A DNA stretch of 64,000 nucleotides from Methylobacteriaceae bacterium (GCA_020638135.1 JACKJE010000004.1:1-64000), one strand, 5' to 3'; shown: positions 45,293 to 54,186, counted from the first letter of the stretch. A program made the numbers and translations. Notes: generated by a model from the sequence alone, not told the origin.

Positions 45293-47337
45293 GCTTTTGC
45301 TTCGAGTGGCGTTTCGTCGGCGGCAAACTGCGGCGCGGTCGTCGGCAAAACCATGCGGAAGCGCACACCGCGCGCCGTGTCGGATGAAATCGCGATGCGC
45401 CCGCCGAGCCGGTTCGTTACGATATTGTGGACGATGTGCAGGCCGAGCCCGGTGCCGCCGCGGCCTCGCGCTGTCGTGAAGAAGGGGTCGAAGGCGCGCC
45501 GCTTCACTTCCTCCGACATGCCCTGGCCGTTGTCGGTGAAGACGACCTCGACCTGTTCGTCGTCGAGCTTGCGCACTTTGATGTCGATTTCGCCGGCGAC
45601 ATCAGGCGTGAAGCCGTGAATGACCGAATTCAGCGTGAGATTGGTGAGCACCTGACCCCAGGAGCCGGGATAGCTGTTCATGTCGATATGTTCGGGGCAC
45701 TCGATCCTGAGCGCGATGTTGCGCTTGCTCAGCGTCGGGCGCAGCGACAGCATGATCTGGTCGGTCAGCGCCTTCATGTCGAAGCCGCGGCGCTCGGCAT
45801 GGCTGCGGTCGACCGCCACCTGCTTGAACGACTGGATCAGCTCGGCGGCGCGGTGCAGGTTGGAAACCAGCATGTTCGCCGCTTCGCGATTGCCCTCGAC
45901 GAATTCGTTGAGGCGCGAGCGACGAAGTTCGCCGCGCTTCATTTCCTCGCTGAAGGCCTCGCATCGCCGCGCCAGCGTCGAAGCGACCGTGACGCTGATG
46001 CCGACGGGATTGTTGACCTCGTGCGCCACGCCCGCGACCAGGCCGCCAAGCGCGGCGAGCTTTTCTGCTTCGATCAGGCTGTTCTGCGTCGCGCGCAATT
46101 CCTCGTAGGCGGTCTCGGCCCGCCGCTTGGAGGCGATCAGGTCGGCTTCGGCCTGCAGCTTGGCGATCGCATTCTCGCGAAAGATCTCGAGCGCCCGCGC
46201 CATTTCGCCAATCTCGTCGCGAGCCTCCGTGCCGGCGACGCGCGTATCGAGACGTCCTTCGGCGATCCGGTTCATCGAATTCATCAGCGAGCGCAGGGGA
46301 AGGCTGACAGAGCGCGAGAACACTGTGCCGAAGAAGCCGATGACCGCGAGCGAGACCAGGGTCACGATGGCGATGACGAGGTAGACGGCGCTCAGGGCGC
46401 TGTCGAGTTGTCCCTGCACCCGCGTCTCGCGCTGACGCATGTTGTCGGAAAGCTTTGTCGCAAGTTCCGACATTTCCGCCTGGCTCTTGTCGACGACATT
46501 TTGCAGGAGCCGGTTCTGTTCCTTGAATTCGGCGGTCAGCTTCTGCAGGCCGTCCTTGAGCTGCCGGGCGCGCGTCTGCAGGCGCTGCAGGGCGGCGCGC
46601 TGGATATCGCCGTCGGACAGGTCCAGCATGACGGGGATCGTGTTGATGATCGTGTCGAGATTGCCGAGCGCTTCGTCGGCCGGCGCCGAGGACGTCGAGA
46701 GATAATAGGAATTGATCGCGACCGACGTCGTGGCGAAGGCGTCGCGCGACTTGCCGAGCGGCGGCGCGATCAGCGCGGCGCGGTCGGCGATCGTGCTTTC
46801 GAGAATCGCGTAGAGGCCGCTCATCTCGCGCGAGGGCTTGAGGATCTGTTCTTCATAGAGCGTGGCGATTTCCGTCCGCGCGGCGCGCAGCTGGTCGAAC
46901 CCGGAAACGAGACGGTTGGTCAGGTCGCGCAGCGCCTCGGCCTGCGGGGACAAGGCCGGATCGGTCGCTGCCCGTTCGAACAATGTGCCGGTGATCGAAC
47001 TCCAGCGTCCCTCGATCTCGGCGAGCACCTCCGGCGTCGGTTGGATGAAGTAGCGATGGATCAGCGACTGGACACGGCTGGCCTCCGATTCGATCGTCGC
47101 GACCAGCCGCTCGGAGCCGCGCACCGACTGCAATTCCTTCCAGGTGTCGTTGAGCAGCCGCGAACTGATCCACAGCAGGATGGCCAGAACGACGATGACC
47201 GCGATGTTGACGGCCGCGACCAGGAAGATGCGCGTGCGGATGCGCAGCCGCCTGACAAAGCTTTCGACGACATAGATGAACCCGCCCGACGCGGCGCCGT
47301 CCGGCGCATGGCGTGTCGCTTCGGGCTGATCCTTCAT
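45289..47337 (-). CDS. membrane sensor histidine kinase with HAMP domain
   Basis: 682 residues. The first membrane helix is at about 36-57, followed by a periplasmic helical sensor of about 250 residues and a second helix near 312-335. HAMP (SLMNSMNRIAEGRLDTRV) comes next, then a coiled coil and the HisKA His in VAGVAHEVNNPVG. The HATPase shows NLTLNSVIHG, DNGQGM and GTGLGLHIV. The large four-helix periplasmic part could contact the TRAP-type receptor encoded just upstream (ATGA overlap). Confidence 0.9.
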   Translation of the reverse strand: MKDQPEATRHAPDGAASGGFIYVVESFVRRLRIRTRIFLVAAVNIAVIVVLAILLWISSRLLNDTWKELQSVRGSERLVATIESEASRVQSLIHRYFIQPTPEVLAEIEGRWSSITGTLFERAATDPALSPQAEALRDLTNRLVSGFDQLRAARTEIATLYEEQILKPSREMSGLYAILESTIADRAALIAPPLGKSRDAFATTSVAINSYYLSTSSAPADEALGNLDTIINTIPVMLDLSDGDIQRAALQRLQTRARQLKDGLQKLTAEFKEQNRLLQNVVDKSQAEMSELATKLSDNMRQRETRVQGQLDSALSAVYLVIAIVTLVSLAVIGFFGTVFSRSVSLPLRSLMNSMNRIAEGRLDTRVAGTEARDEIGEMARALEIFRENAIAKLQAEADLIASKRRAETAYEELRATQNSLIEAEKLAALGGLVAGVAHEVNNPVGISVTVASTLARRCEAFSEEMKRGELRRSRLNEFVEGNREAANMLVSNLHRAAELIQSFKQVAVDRSHAERRGFDMKALTDQIMLSLRPTLSKRNIALRIECPEHIDMNSYPGSWGQVLTNLTLNSVIHGFTPDVAGEIDIKVRKLDDEQVEVVFTDNGQGMSEEVKRRAFDPFFTTARGRGGTGLGLHIVHNIVTNRLGGRIAISSDTARGVRFRMVLPTTAPQFAADETPLEAKA

Positions 47338-48326
47338 TTGACGGCGCGGATCCGCTCGACGAGCTCGCGCACGCGCGGGTTGCGCATCGCCTCGTCATAG
47401 ATCGGCTTCATGGCCTCCTCGAACGGCCGGCGGTCGAAAGTCTCGACGATCTGATTGCCGGCGGACCGCGCCTCCTCGCGCGCCCGCTCAACCCAGGCGC
47501 GCCATTGCAGGTTCATGTAATTGCTCGACTCGCGCGCCGCATCCATGAAGATTTTCTGGTCGTCCGGCGAAAGCGCGTCCCACGCCTTGCGCGACATGAC
47601 GAGCACTTCCGGGATCATCGTGTGCTCGGTCAGCGTGTAATGCCGGGCGACCTTGTAATGATTGGTCGTGACATAGGAGGGCCAGTTGTTTTCCGCGCCA
47701 TCGAGGATGCCGGTCGACAGTCCCGTCATCACCTGGCCGTAGGACAGGGCGATCGGCTCGGCGCCGATCGCCCTGATCATGGCCTTCTGGAGTTCGGACT
47801 GCTGCACGCGAATGCGCAGGCCCTTGGCGTCCGCGAGCGTCCGGATCGGGCGGATGCTGTTGTAGATCGAGCGCGCGCCGGACTCGTAATACGTGAGGCC
47901 GATGAGCCCGTGCGATGTCAGCGAGGACAGAATCTCCTTCCCGATCTCGCCGTGCAGCACCGCCCACATGTGCTCGTTCGAGCGGAACAGGAAGGGCAAT
48001 CCGAGCACCTCGATCTCCGGCGTGAGCGCGGAGAGCGGCGCAGCGTTGATCCGGTCGATGTCGATCGCGCCGACCCGCGTCTGCTCGATCGTCTCTTTTT
48101 CCTCGCCAAGCTGGCGGGAGTGGAACACGACGATGCGGTGGCGCCCCTGCGTGCGCTCGGCGACCAGCCGGCTCATGAATTCGACGGCCTGCACGGTCGG
48201 ATAATCGGCCACCTGTGTATCGGCGGCGCGGAATTCGCGCCCGTTCGCGGAAGATGCGAGGAGGCCGCCGACTGCAACGGCGATCGCGGCGCACCGGCTT
48301 GCAAGCTTACGGAGCGCGTGGTCCAT
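47334..48326 (-). CDS. TRAP-type solute-binding protein (DctP family), no permease nearby
   Basis: 330 residues. A signal peptide (ALRKLASRCAAIAVAVGGLLASSANG) leads. The DctP fold shows IDIDRINAAPLSAL and LRIRVQQSELQKAMIRAIGAEPIALSYGQ, then GILDGAENN, where the conserved Arg for carboxylate ligands is present. It would bind an organic acid in the periplasm. Instead of dctQM transporter genes the operon continues with three signalling genes, so it probably serves as a sensor input. A start four codons upstream is possible. Confidence 0.88.
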   Translation of the reverse strand: MDHALRKLASRCAAIAVAVGGLLASSANGREFRAADTQVADYPTVQAVEFMSRLVAERTQGRHRIVVFHSRQLGEEKETIEQTRVGAIDIDRINAAPLSALTPEIEVLGLPFLFRSNEHMWAVLHGEIGKEILSSLTSHGLIGLTYYESGARSIYNSIRPIRTLADAKGLRIRVQQSELQKAMIRAIGAEPIALSYGQVMTGLSTGILDGAENNWPSYVTTNHYKVARHYTLTEHTMIPEVLVMSRKAWDALSPDDQKIFMDAARESSNYMNLQWRAWVERAREEARSAGNQIVETFDRRPFEEAMKPIYDEAMRNPRVRELVERIRAVK

Positions 48327-48509
48327 GTCGCCTCTCATCCCCTTGACGGCGGCCGCATATTGCGGAAGCGCCGGGCAATTATCAACCTCGTTTCGCCGCC
48401 CGGCCAGGTTCCGTCGATGAAGCCCGCGCCTTGATGTTCGCGCCGGCTTCGGGGAAAACTCGCGCCAGTCGCGGCCGCCCGCTGCGCCCGACGCGCCACG
48501 GAGCCTTGC

Positions 48510-49058
48510 ATGTCCAGCGAGCCAGTCATCGCCCACCCCGCCGACTGGCGGTCGGACGTGTTCAGGGTGCTCAAGCGGCATCAGGTCCGCCACGTCGCCT
48601 ATGTGCCGGACGCAGGCCATGCCGCCGCCATCGACATGGCGGTCGCCGACCCCGATATTGCCGCCGTCGCGCTCACCACCGAGGAGGAGGGGATCGGCTA
48701 TCTCGCGGGCGCCTGGCTCGGCGGCGAGCGCGGCGCGCTGCTCATGCAATCCTCCGGCGTCGGCAATTGCATCAACATGCTGGCCCTGCCGGCCGCCGGG
48801 CGCTTTCCCCTGCTGATGGTCGTGACGATGCGCGGCGACTGGGCCGAGTTCAATCCGTGGCAGAACCCGATGGGGCAGGCGACCGAGAAGGCGCTCAACC
48901 TCATGGGCGTGCTCACCTGGCGCGCCGATCGCGCCGAGGATGTCGAGCCGCTGCTGCATGGCGCGGCCTCCATGGCCTTCAACGGCGACAGCGCCTGCGC
49001 CGTGCTGCTCGGCCAGCGACTGATCGGCGAAAAGCAATGGGTGAAGACGAATGGATAA
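48510..49058 (+). CDS. TPP-dependent decarboxylase, N-terminal-domain subunit
   Basis: 182 residues covering only the pyrimidine-binding domain of a ThDP enzyme. VAYVPDAGHAAAI and ALTTEEEGIGYLAGAWLGG hold the catalytic Glu, followed by LLMQSSGVGNCINML. Its partner subunit starts 8 bp before its stop. Two-subunit enzymes of this layout include sulfopyruvate decarboxylase (ComD/ComE) and phosphonopyruvate decarboxylase relatives. The 2-oxo acid substrate is not clear. Confidence 0.78.
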   Translation: MSSEPVIAHPADWRSDVFRVLKRHQVRHVAYVPDAGHAAAIDMAVADPDIAAVALTTEEEGIGYLAGAWLGGERGALLMQSSGVGNCINMLALPAAGRFPLLMVVTMRGDWAEFNPWQNPMGQATEKALNLMGVLTWRADRAEDVEPLLHGAASMAFNGDSACAVLLGQRLIGEKQWVKTNG

Positions 49059-49644
49059 GGCAGTTCACGCGCTCGACCGTCGCGAAGCCGTCGCACGCCT
49101 GCTCGCCGACCGTAGCCCCGATCTCCTCGTCGTCACCGGTCTCGGCTCGCCCGCCTATGACGTGATGGCGGCCGGCGACGACGACCGGAATTTCTATCTC
49201 TGGGGCGCGATGGGCGGCGCGGCCATGGTCGGCCTCGGCCTCGCCAGGGCGCAGCCGGGCAAGTCCGTGCTGGTCGTCACCGGCGATGCGGAGGCGATGA
49301 TGGGCCTCGGCGCGCTGGCGACGATCGCCGTGCAGAAGCCCGCCAATCTGACGATCGCCGTGCTCGACAACGGGCATTTCGGCGAGACGGGAATGCAGGC
49401 GAGCCACACCGGGCTCGGGGTCGAACTGGACAAGGTGGCGGCGAGCCTCGGTTTCGCGTGGACAGACAGGGTTTCCGATCTCGCCGGCGTCGACGCCTTG
49501 CGCGCGAAGATCGCCGCGCTCGCCGGCGCCGGCCTCGCTGTTCTCCGGATCAGGGCCGAAAACCCGCCGCGCGTCCTGCCGCCGCGCGATGGCGTGCATC
49601 TGAAAAACCGGTTCCGCGCCGCGCTCGGCTTCGCGACGAACTAG
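49051..49644 (+). CDS. TPP-dependent decarboxylase, C-terminal-domain subunit
   Basis: 197 residues with the diphosphate- and magnesium-binding domain. The GDG-type motif reads VVTGDAEAMMGLG and ends with VLDNGHFGETG, which fits the GDG-x(n)-N signature in a GDA variant. It is of the sulfopyruvate/phosphonopyruvate decarboxylase beta type. It overlaps the first subunit by 8 bp. The acyl-CoA dehydrogenase gene follows after 108 bp and may act in the same pathway. Confidence 0.78.
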   Translation: MDKAVHALDRREAVARLLADRSPDLLVVTGLGSPAYDVMAAGDDDRNFYLWGAMGGAAMVGLGLARAQPGKSVLVVTGDAEAMMGLGALATIAVQKPANLTIAVLDNGHFGETGMQASHTGLGVELDKVAASLGFAWTDRVSDLAGVDALRAKIAALAGAGLAVLRIRAENPPRVLPPRDGVHLKNRFRAALGFATN

Positions 49645-49752
49645 ACGCGCCGCAATTTCGCATGGCGGACAAGCGCGGCGGGCGTTTCACATCGCGTGGC
49701 GCTTCGCTAATAGACTGGCGGAAACGTATCAGACCGAGGGCGGAAGCAGATC

Positions 49753-50910
49753 ATGAGCGTCTCGAACAATTATCCGGAAATCCGCGACGCCGTGCGGGCG
49801 CTCTGCGCCGAATACCCCGCCGAATATCACCGCAAGGTCGATGAAGCGCGCGGCTACCCGGAAGAATTCGTGGATGCGCTGACCAAGGCCGGCTGGATGG
49901 CCGCGCTGATCCCGGAAGCATATGGCGGCTCGGGGCTTGGGCTCACCGAGGCCTCCGTCATCATGGAGGAGATCAATCGCTCCGGCGGCAATTCCGGCGC
50001 CTGCCATGGCCAGATGTACAATATGAACACGCTGATCCGGCATGGCTCGGAACAGCAGCGCCAGAAATACCTGCCGCGCATCGCCAACGGCGAAATCCGC
50101 CTGCAGTCGATGGGCGTGACCGAGCCGACGACCGGCACGGACACGACGCGCATCAAGACGACGGCGGTCAAGAAGGGCGACCGCTACGTCATCAATGGCC
50201 AGAAGGTCTGGATCTCGCGCATTCAGCATTCCGATCTCATGATCCTGCTCGCCCGCACGACGCCGCTCGATCAGGTGAAGAAGAAATCGGACGGCATGTC
50301 GATCTTCCTCGTCGACCTCAAGGAGGCGGTGAAGAAGGGCATGACGGTCCGGCCCATTCTCAACATGGTCAATCACGAGACCAACGAACTGTTCTTCGAC
50401 AATCTCGAAATCCCCGAGGAGAACCGGATCGGCGAGGAGGGTCAGGGCTTCAAGTACATCCTCACCGGCCTCAATGCGGAGCGCACGCTTATCGCGGCAG
50501 AATGTATCGGCGACGGCTACTGGTTCGTCGACAAGGTCTCGGCCTATGCGAAGGAACGCGTGGTGTTCGGCCGGCCGATCGGCCAGAACCAGGGCGTGCA
50601 GTTCCCGATCGCTGAGAGCTACATCGAGGTCGAAGCGGCCAATCTCATGCGCTTCGAGGCGTGCCGTCTCTATGACGCCGGCGAGCCCTGCGGGGCGCAG
50701 GCCAATATGGCGAAATATCTTGCGGCCAAGGCGTCCTGGGAAGCGGCCAACGCCTGCATCCAGTTCCACGGCGGCTTCGGCTTCGCCTGCGAATACGATG
50801 TCGAACGCAAGTTCCGCGAGACGCGGCTTTATCAGGTCGCGCCGATCTCGACGAATTTGATTCTCAGTTTCGTTGCGGAACACGTGCTGGGGCTGCCGCG
50901 GTCATTCTGA
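49753..50910 (+). CDS. acyl-CoA dehydrogenase
   Basis: 385 residues of the ACAD family. Conserved are MGVTEPTTGTDTTRIKT (FAD-binding YAxTEP-like region) and GLNAERTLIAAECIGDGY, then RVVFGRPIGQNQGVQFPIAE and QFHGGFGFACEYDVERKFRETR. The catalytic base position cannot be fixed by eye. It oxidises an acyl-CoA and feeds electrons to ETF. It comes after the TPP decarboxylase genes. The specific substrate is unknown. Confidence 0.88.
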   Translation: MSVSNNYPEIRDAVRALCAEYPAEYHRKVDEARGYPEEFVDALTKAGWMAALIPEAYGGSGLGLTEASVIMEEINRSGGNSGACHGQMYNMNTLIRHGSEQQRQKYLPRIANGEIRLQSMGVTEPTTGTDTTRIKTTAVKKGDRYVINGQKVWISRIQHSDLMILLARTTPLDQVKKKSDGMSIFLVDLKEAVKKGMTVRPILNMVNHETNELFFDNLEIPEENRIGEEGQGFKYILTGLNAERTLIAAECIGDGYWFVDKVSAYAKERVVFGRPIGQNQGVQFPIAESYIEVEAANLMRFEACRLYDAGEPCGAQANMAKYLAAKASWEAANACIQFHGGFGFACEYDVERKFRETRLYQVAPISTNLILSFVAEHVLGLPRSF

Positions 50911-51230
50911 ACGCCGCATCTACCAAGGCCTTCATACTGAGGAGCCTGACCAAAAACTCGGACCTTCATCCTGAGGAGCGCCATCGATCTCGAGCTTGCC
51001 CGAGATCGACATGAAATGCCCAAGTCGGGCAAGCCCGACTTGGGTGGCGCGTCTCGAAGGATGGCCGAGGTTCGAAACGCTGGATCATGCTTCGAGACGC
51101 CTGCTGCGCAGGCTCCTCAGCATGAGGGATTTGGATCGGCAGCGAATTTCGAGTCGGACTTTCAGGAGCAGGCGAAGCCTGCCTCTCGAAGCATGGGGAT
51201 GCGGCGCGCCCTTCGAGACGCGGCGCGCTG
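50911..51230. repeat. cluster of TCCTGAGGAGC/TCTCGAAGGA palindromic repeats
   Basis: Three copies of a dispersed repeat related to CATCCTGAGGAGC...GTCTCGAAGGATG, in both orientations (about 50,964-51,064, 51,085-51,127 and 51,170-51,198). Inside the first copy lie two further hairpins: CGATCTCG/CGAGATCG, and a perfect 12-bp CCCAAGTCGGGC/GCCCGACTTGGG stem with an AA loop at 51,019-51,044. No gene is visible. The region separates the acyl-CoA dehydrogenase gene from the convergent selD gene. Confidence 0.7.
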
Positions 51231-52277
51231 TCAGACGATCACCACCCGCGCCGGCCCCTCGCTCACGCGCCCGATCACGCGCGCGAACGGATAGCCCTCC
51301 GCAACGATCCGCGCCGCGATTTCGGCGGCCCGCTGCTGGGCGCAGGCCACGAGCAAGCCGCCCGACGTCTGCGGGTCCGTCAAGAGATGGCGCCGCCAGT
51401 CCGGCCAGTTCGACGGCAGCGCGACATGCTCGCCGTAACTCGTCCAGTTGCGATGCGAGGCGCCGGTCACGCAGCCCTGTTGCGTCAGCGCGGCGGCGGA
51501 ATCGAGGAACGGCAGGTTCGCCCAGTCGATCGTGATCGTCGCGCCCGACCCTTGCGCCATCTCAAGCGAATGGCCGAGCAGGCCGAAACCGGTGACGTCG
51601 GTGATCGCGTGCACATCCGCATCGGTCGCAAGCTTCGCGCCGATCTTGTTGAGCGTCGTCATCGAGTCCACCATCTCGGCGTACATGTCGCCGGTCAGCA
51701 GGTTCTTCTTCACGGCCGAGGAATAGACGCCGACGCCGAGCGCCTTTGTCAGGATCAGCGCGTCGCCGGATTTCGCCGCGCTGTTGCGACGGATGTTCTC
51801 CTGTTTGCATGTGCCGATGACGGCGAGCCCATAGACTGGTTCGGGACAGTCGATCGAATGGCCGCCGGCGACGGGAATGCCGGCTTCCGCCGCGCTCGCG
51901 CGCCCGCCTTCCAGAATCTTGCGCACCATGTCGGCCGGGATCTTGTCGACGGGCATGCCGAGAATGGCGAGCGCCATGATCGGCGTCGCGCCCATGGCGT
52001 AGACGTCTGAGATCGCATTGGTCGCCGCGATCCGCCCGAAGTCGAAGGGATCGTCGACCATCGGCATGAAGAAGTCGGTGGTCGCGACGATGCAGGTCCC
52101 GTCGTCGAGCCGGTAGACGGCGGCGTCGTCGCCGGTCTCCGTTCCGACGAGCAGATTTGCGTAGGGACTGACGGCGGGTTGCCCCGCCATCAGTTCGCGC
52201 AGCACCGAGGGCGCGAGCTTGCAGCCGCAGCCTCCGCCATGCGCGAGGGAAGTCAGGCGAACGACGGGCGCATTCAT
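51231..52277 (-). CDS. selD: selenide, water dikinase SelD
   Basis: 348 residues. SelD makes selenophosphate from selenide and ATP. The N-terminal active loop HGGGCGCK has Cys17 and Lys20 in the same positions as in E. coli. The nucleotide-binding core has GTETGDDAAVY and TDFFMPMVDDPFDFGRIAATNAIS, later ADVHAITDVTGFGLLGH. It carries Cys, not Sec, so it does not depend on its own product. It lies on the opposite strand 1.9 kb from the selenoprotein operon it supplies. Confidence 0.96.
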   Translation of the reverse strand: MNAPVVRLTSLAHGGGCGCKLAPSVLRELMAGQPAVSPYANLLVGTETGDDAAVYRLDDGTCIVATTDFFMPMVDDPFDFGRIAATNAISDVYAMGATPIMALAILGMPVDKIPADMVRKILEGGRASAAEAGIPVAGGHSIDCPEPVYGLAVIGTCKQENIRRNSAAKSGDALILTKALGVGVYSSAVKKNLLTGDMYAEMVDSMTTLNKIGAKLATDADVHAITDVTGFGLLGHSLEMAQGSGATITIDWANLPFLDSAAALTQQGCVTGASHRNWTSYGEHVALPSNWPDWRRHLLTDPQTSGGLLVACAQQRAAEIAARIVAEGYPFARVIGRVSEGPARVVIV

Positions 52278-52299
52278 GGGCGTTTGCTCCTTGCCGTCC

Positions 52300-53397
52300 T
52301 CAGGCGGACGTCGTTTCCTTCGTGCGGATCGTATAGCGGAAATTGTCGGGGTCGAGCGGATCGAGCTGCGCCCCGTTGGTCTCGCCCTGCGGATACATCA
52401 GGAAACCGACCTTGCCGGTTTTCGAGCCGGGCAGAACGACGTCATGCGCGCAATTGTAGGCCAGCCAGTTCGTCTCCCAACCACCGAACAGCGCTTTTCG
52501 CGCAGCGACGACCTTGGCTTCATTTGCCGCCAGATTGCCTAGCGGCTCCTCGAGTATCACCTTGCGGACGTCGGCCGGATCCATCGCAACCCAGCCATGG
52601 CCGTCGAGGAAGACCTCCGCGCGGCAATGCTGCGCCTTTGTCACCAGCTCCGAATTGGCGCCGAGGCTCTTGTATCCGAAGCGCGACGGCGCGATGCGCA
52701 GGCCGTAGACGTCGCGCGCCGGAATGCCGGCGGCGCGCGCGAGGCCGACGAACAGCGCATTGAGATCGGCGCATTTTCCGCCGAGATCCCCCGACTTCAG
52801 CATGCCCGCCACATCGCCCGACCCGCATCCCCGCGTGGAAGCGCGGCGATAGGAATTGTCGACGACCCATTCGTAGATCGCGCGCGCCTTGTCGATGTCG
52901 GTTTTCGCCAGGCCGACGGCGCGATCGGCCGTGTGCTTCACGATGCCGTCGAGCGGCACGAGGTCGGTGGAGGAGAGATAGAGCTTGCGCTCGGCGTCCG
53001 GCAACGGCGCGGCCTTGCCGGGCTTGGTCAGGTCTGCCGCACGGTCACGCGTCGCCATGTTGCTGACGATTTCGACATAGGGCTTCTGCTCGGCGGACGA
53101 CCATTCGACGTGCAGAAGATCAGCGCCACCGGACCTGGCTTCCTGCGCCTTGCCGTTGGTCTTCCAACGCGAACCCTTGGGCTGGAACCAGTCCGGCGCA
53201 TTCATGGCGGGCAGCGGAATCCACGCCTGCGTCGCGCCTTCCGGCATCAGAATGTCGATCCGCGTCGTCACCTCGAATGTGCGCCACGCGCCGGGCGTGG
53301 GCGCGAAGATCGCGTCCGCGTGCGCCCCCCAATGTGTCAGCAAGGCCGCGCCGGCCGCCGCGCCGCCCGCCAGAAATCCGCGTCTGTCGATTCCCAT
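52300..53397 (-). CDS. Tat-exported transglutaminase-like protein
   Basis: 365 residues. The N-terminus DRRGFLAGGAAAGAALL carries a twin-arginine signal. The transglutaminase-like core has the Cys in LGGKCADLNALFVGLARAAGIPAR, the His in CRAEVFLDGHGWVAMDPAD and the Asp just after. Bacterial members are often proteases or of unknown function. It lies between selD and a thioredoxin-like gene on the same strand, and all three are divergent from the selenoenzyme operon. A link to selenium metabolism is only positional. Confidence 0.78.
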   Translation of the reverse strand: MGIDRRGFLAGGAAAGAALLTHWGAHADAIFAPTPGAWRTFEVTTRIDILMPEGATQAWIPLPAMNAPDWFQPKGSRWKTNGKAQEARSGGADLLHVEWSSAEQKPYVEIVSNMATRDRAADLTKPGKAAPLPDAERKLYLSSTDLVPLDGIVKHTADRAVGLAKTDIDKARAIYEWVVDNSYRRASTRGCGSGDVAGMLKSGDLGGKCADLNALFVGLARAAGIPARDVYGLRIAPSRFGYKSLGANSELVTKAQHCRAEVFLDGHGWVAMDPADVRKVILEEPLGNLAANEAKVVAARKALFGGWETNWLAYNCAHDVVLPGSKTGKVGFLMYPQGETNGAQLDPLDPDNFRYTIRTKETTSA

Positions 53398-53412
53398 CGC
53401 CTGCTCTCCCTC

Positions 53413-53955
53413 TCATCGCGCTTCGGCGCTTGTCGCTTGTGTCGAGATTTGCTGCGGCTCGAACCTGTCCCAGTCGACAGTGGTTTGCGCGGCAAGCATT
53501 GGCGCGAGGGCGCCGTCGAGCACGAAACTCGTCGGCAGCGTCGCAACGCCCCAGGCGCGCGCAACGGATCGGTCACGGTCGAGCAGTACGGGAAAGCCGG
53601 TTTCGGACTTCGCAAGAAAGCGGCGCACGCGCATGTCCGGTTCGGCGACGGAAATGGCGATCACACGAGCGCCCGGCCCGGCGCGCTTCGCGAGGCGGAC
53701 GAGCGACGGCAGTTCCGTGCGGCAGCTTTCGCACCAGGTCGCGAAAAAGTGAACAATGGTAATGTCAACCGGACCGGCCGCGAGCGCGTGCTGCGCCCCC
53801 TGCGCATCCGCTAGCGCGAACTTCGGCGCCGGCCCGCGCCAGGCTTTCAATTCCGGAGGGGCGGCGCACGCCGCGCTGCCGCTGAAAGCGAGCAACGCAA
53901 GCACAAGGCCCAACACGCTGGCGCCCCGACACGCGGGAGCGGTGCGATCGATCAT
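53413..53955 (-). CDS. periplasmic thioredoxin-like protein (TlpA type)
   Basis: 180 residues. A signal peptide (VLGLVLALLAFSGSAACA) is followed by a thioredoxin fold with the redox motif WCESC in HFFATWCESCRTELP and the cis-proline region GVATLPTSFVLDG. It is probably a periplasmic thiol-disulfide reductase. Just upstream of the transglutaminase-like gene, 15 bp apart, so the two may be co-expressed and the redoxin might keep the Cys of that protein reduced (inference). Confidence 0.82.
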   Translation of the reverse strand: MIDRTAPACRGASVLGLVLALLAFSGSAACAAPPELKAWRGPAPKFALADAQGAQHALAAGPVDITIVHFFATWCESCRTELPSLVRLAKRAGPGARVIAISVAEPDMRVRRFLAKSETGFPVLLDRDRSVARAWGVATLPTSFVLDGALAPMLAAQTTVDWDRFEPQQISTQATSAEAR

Positions 53956-54013
53956 CGCGTCAAGGCTAGCCCAGCCGAAAAGCGCCCGTCAAACCTGTTG
54001 GCGGCCCGGCGCG

Positions 54014-54030
54014 ATATTGCGCCGCAATAT
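54014..54030. promoter_or_regulatory. palindrome upstream of the fdoG promoter, operator candidate
   Basis: ATATTGC-GCC-GCAATAT, a perfect 7-bp inverted repeat, 26 bp upstream of the -35 box proposed for fdoG. Position and symmetry fit an activator site. Confidence 0.45.
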
Positions 54031-54055
54031 AGTTCACATATGCAAACTGCTGAAT

Positions 54056-54084
54056 TTGACAGGCATTGCGCGCGAACTTAGCTT
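54056..54084 (+). promoter_or_regulatory. putative sigma-70-type promoter of the fdo-sel operon
   Basis: TTGACA, a 17-bp spacer and TAGCTT. The -35 box is perfect and the -10 box is weak, as expected of an activated promoter. It leaves a leader of about 95 bases before the fdoG ATG, which has GGGAGGAAAA as ribosome-binding site. Confidence 0.45.
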
Positions 54085-54186
54085 TTTCGCAAGCTGATAT
54101 GTCAGCTTCGAGTCGAAGGTCGCGCGCCCCCCAACGAGAGCGACAATCTCTGGGTTTCGAGCGGCTTTCTGTCGGGAGGAAAACCC

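Noticed and set aside
45427..47400. A 657-codon plus-strand frame opposite the membrane kinase
   Set aside because: Antisense shadow of a clear histidine kinase gene, with no conserved motif.
50911..51230. CRISPR-like array in the repeat-rich gap before selD
   Set aside because: The repeats are few, unequal, in opposite orientations and without regular spacers, and no cas genes are present.
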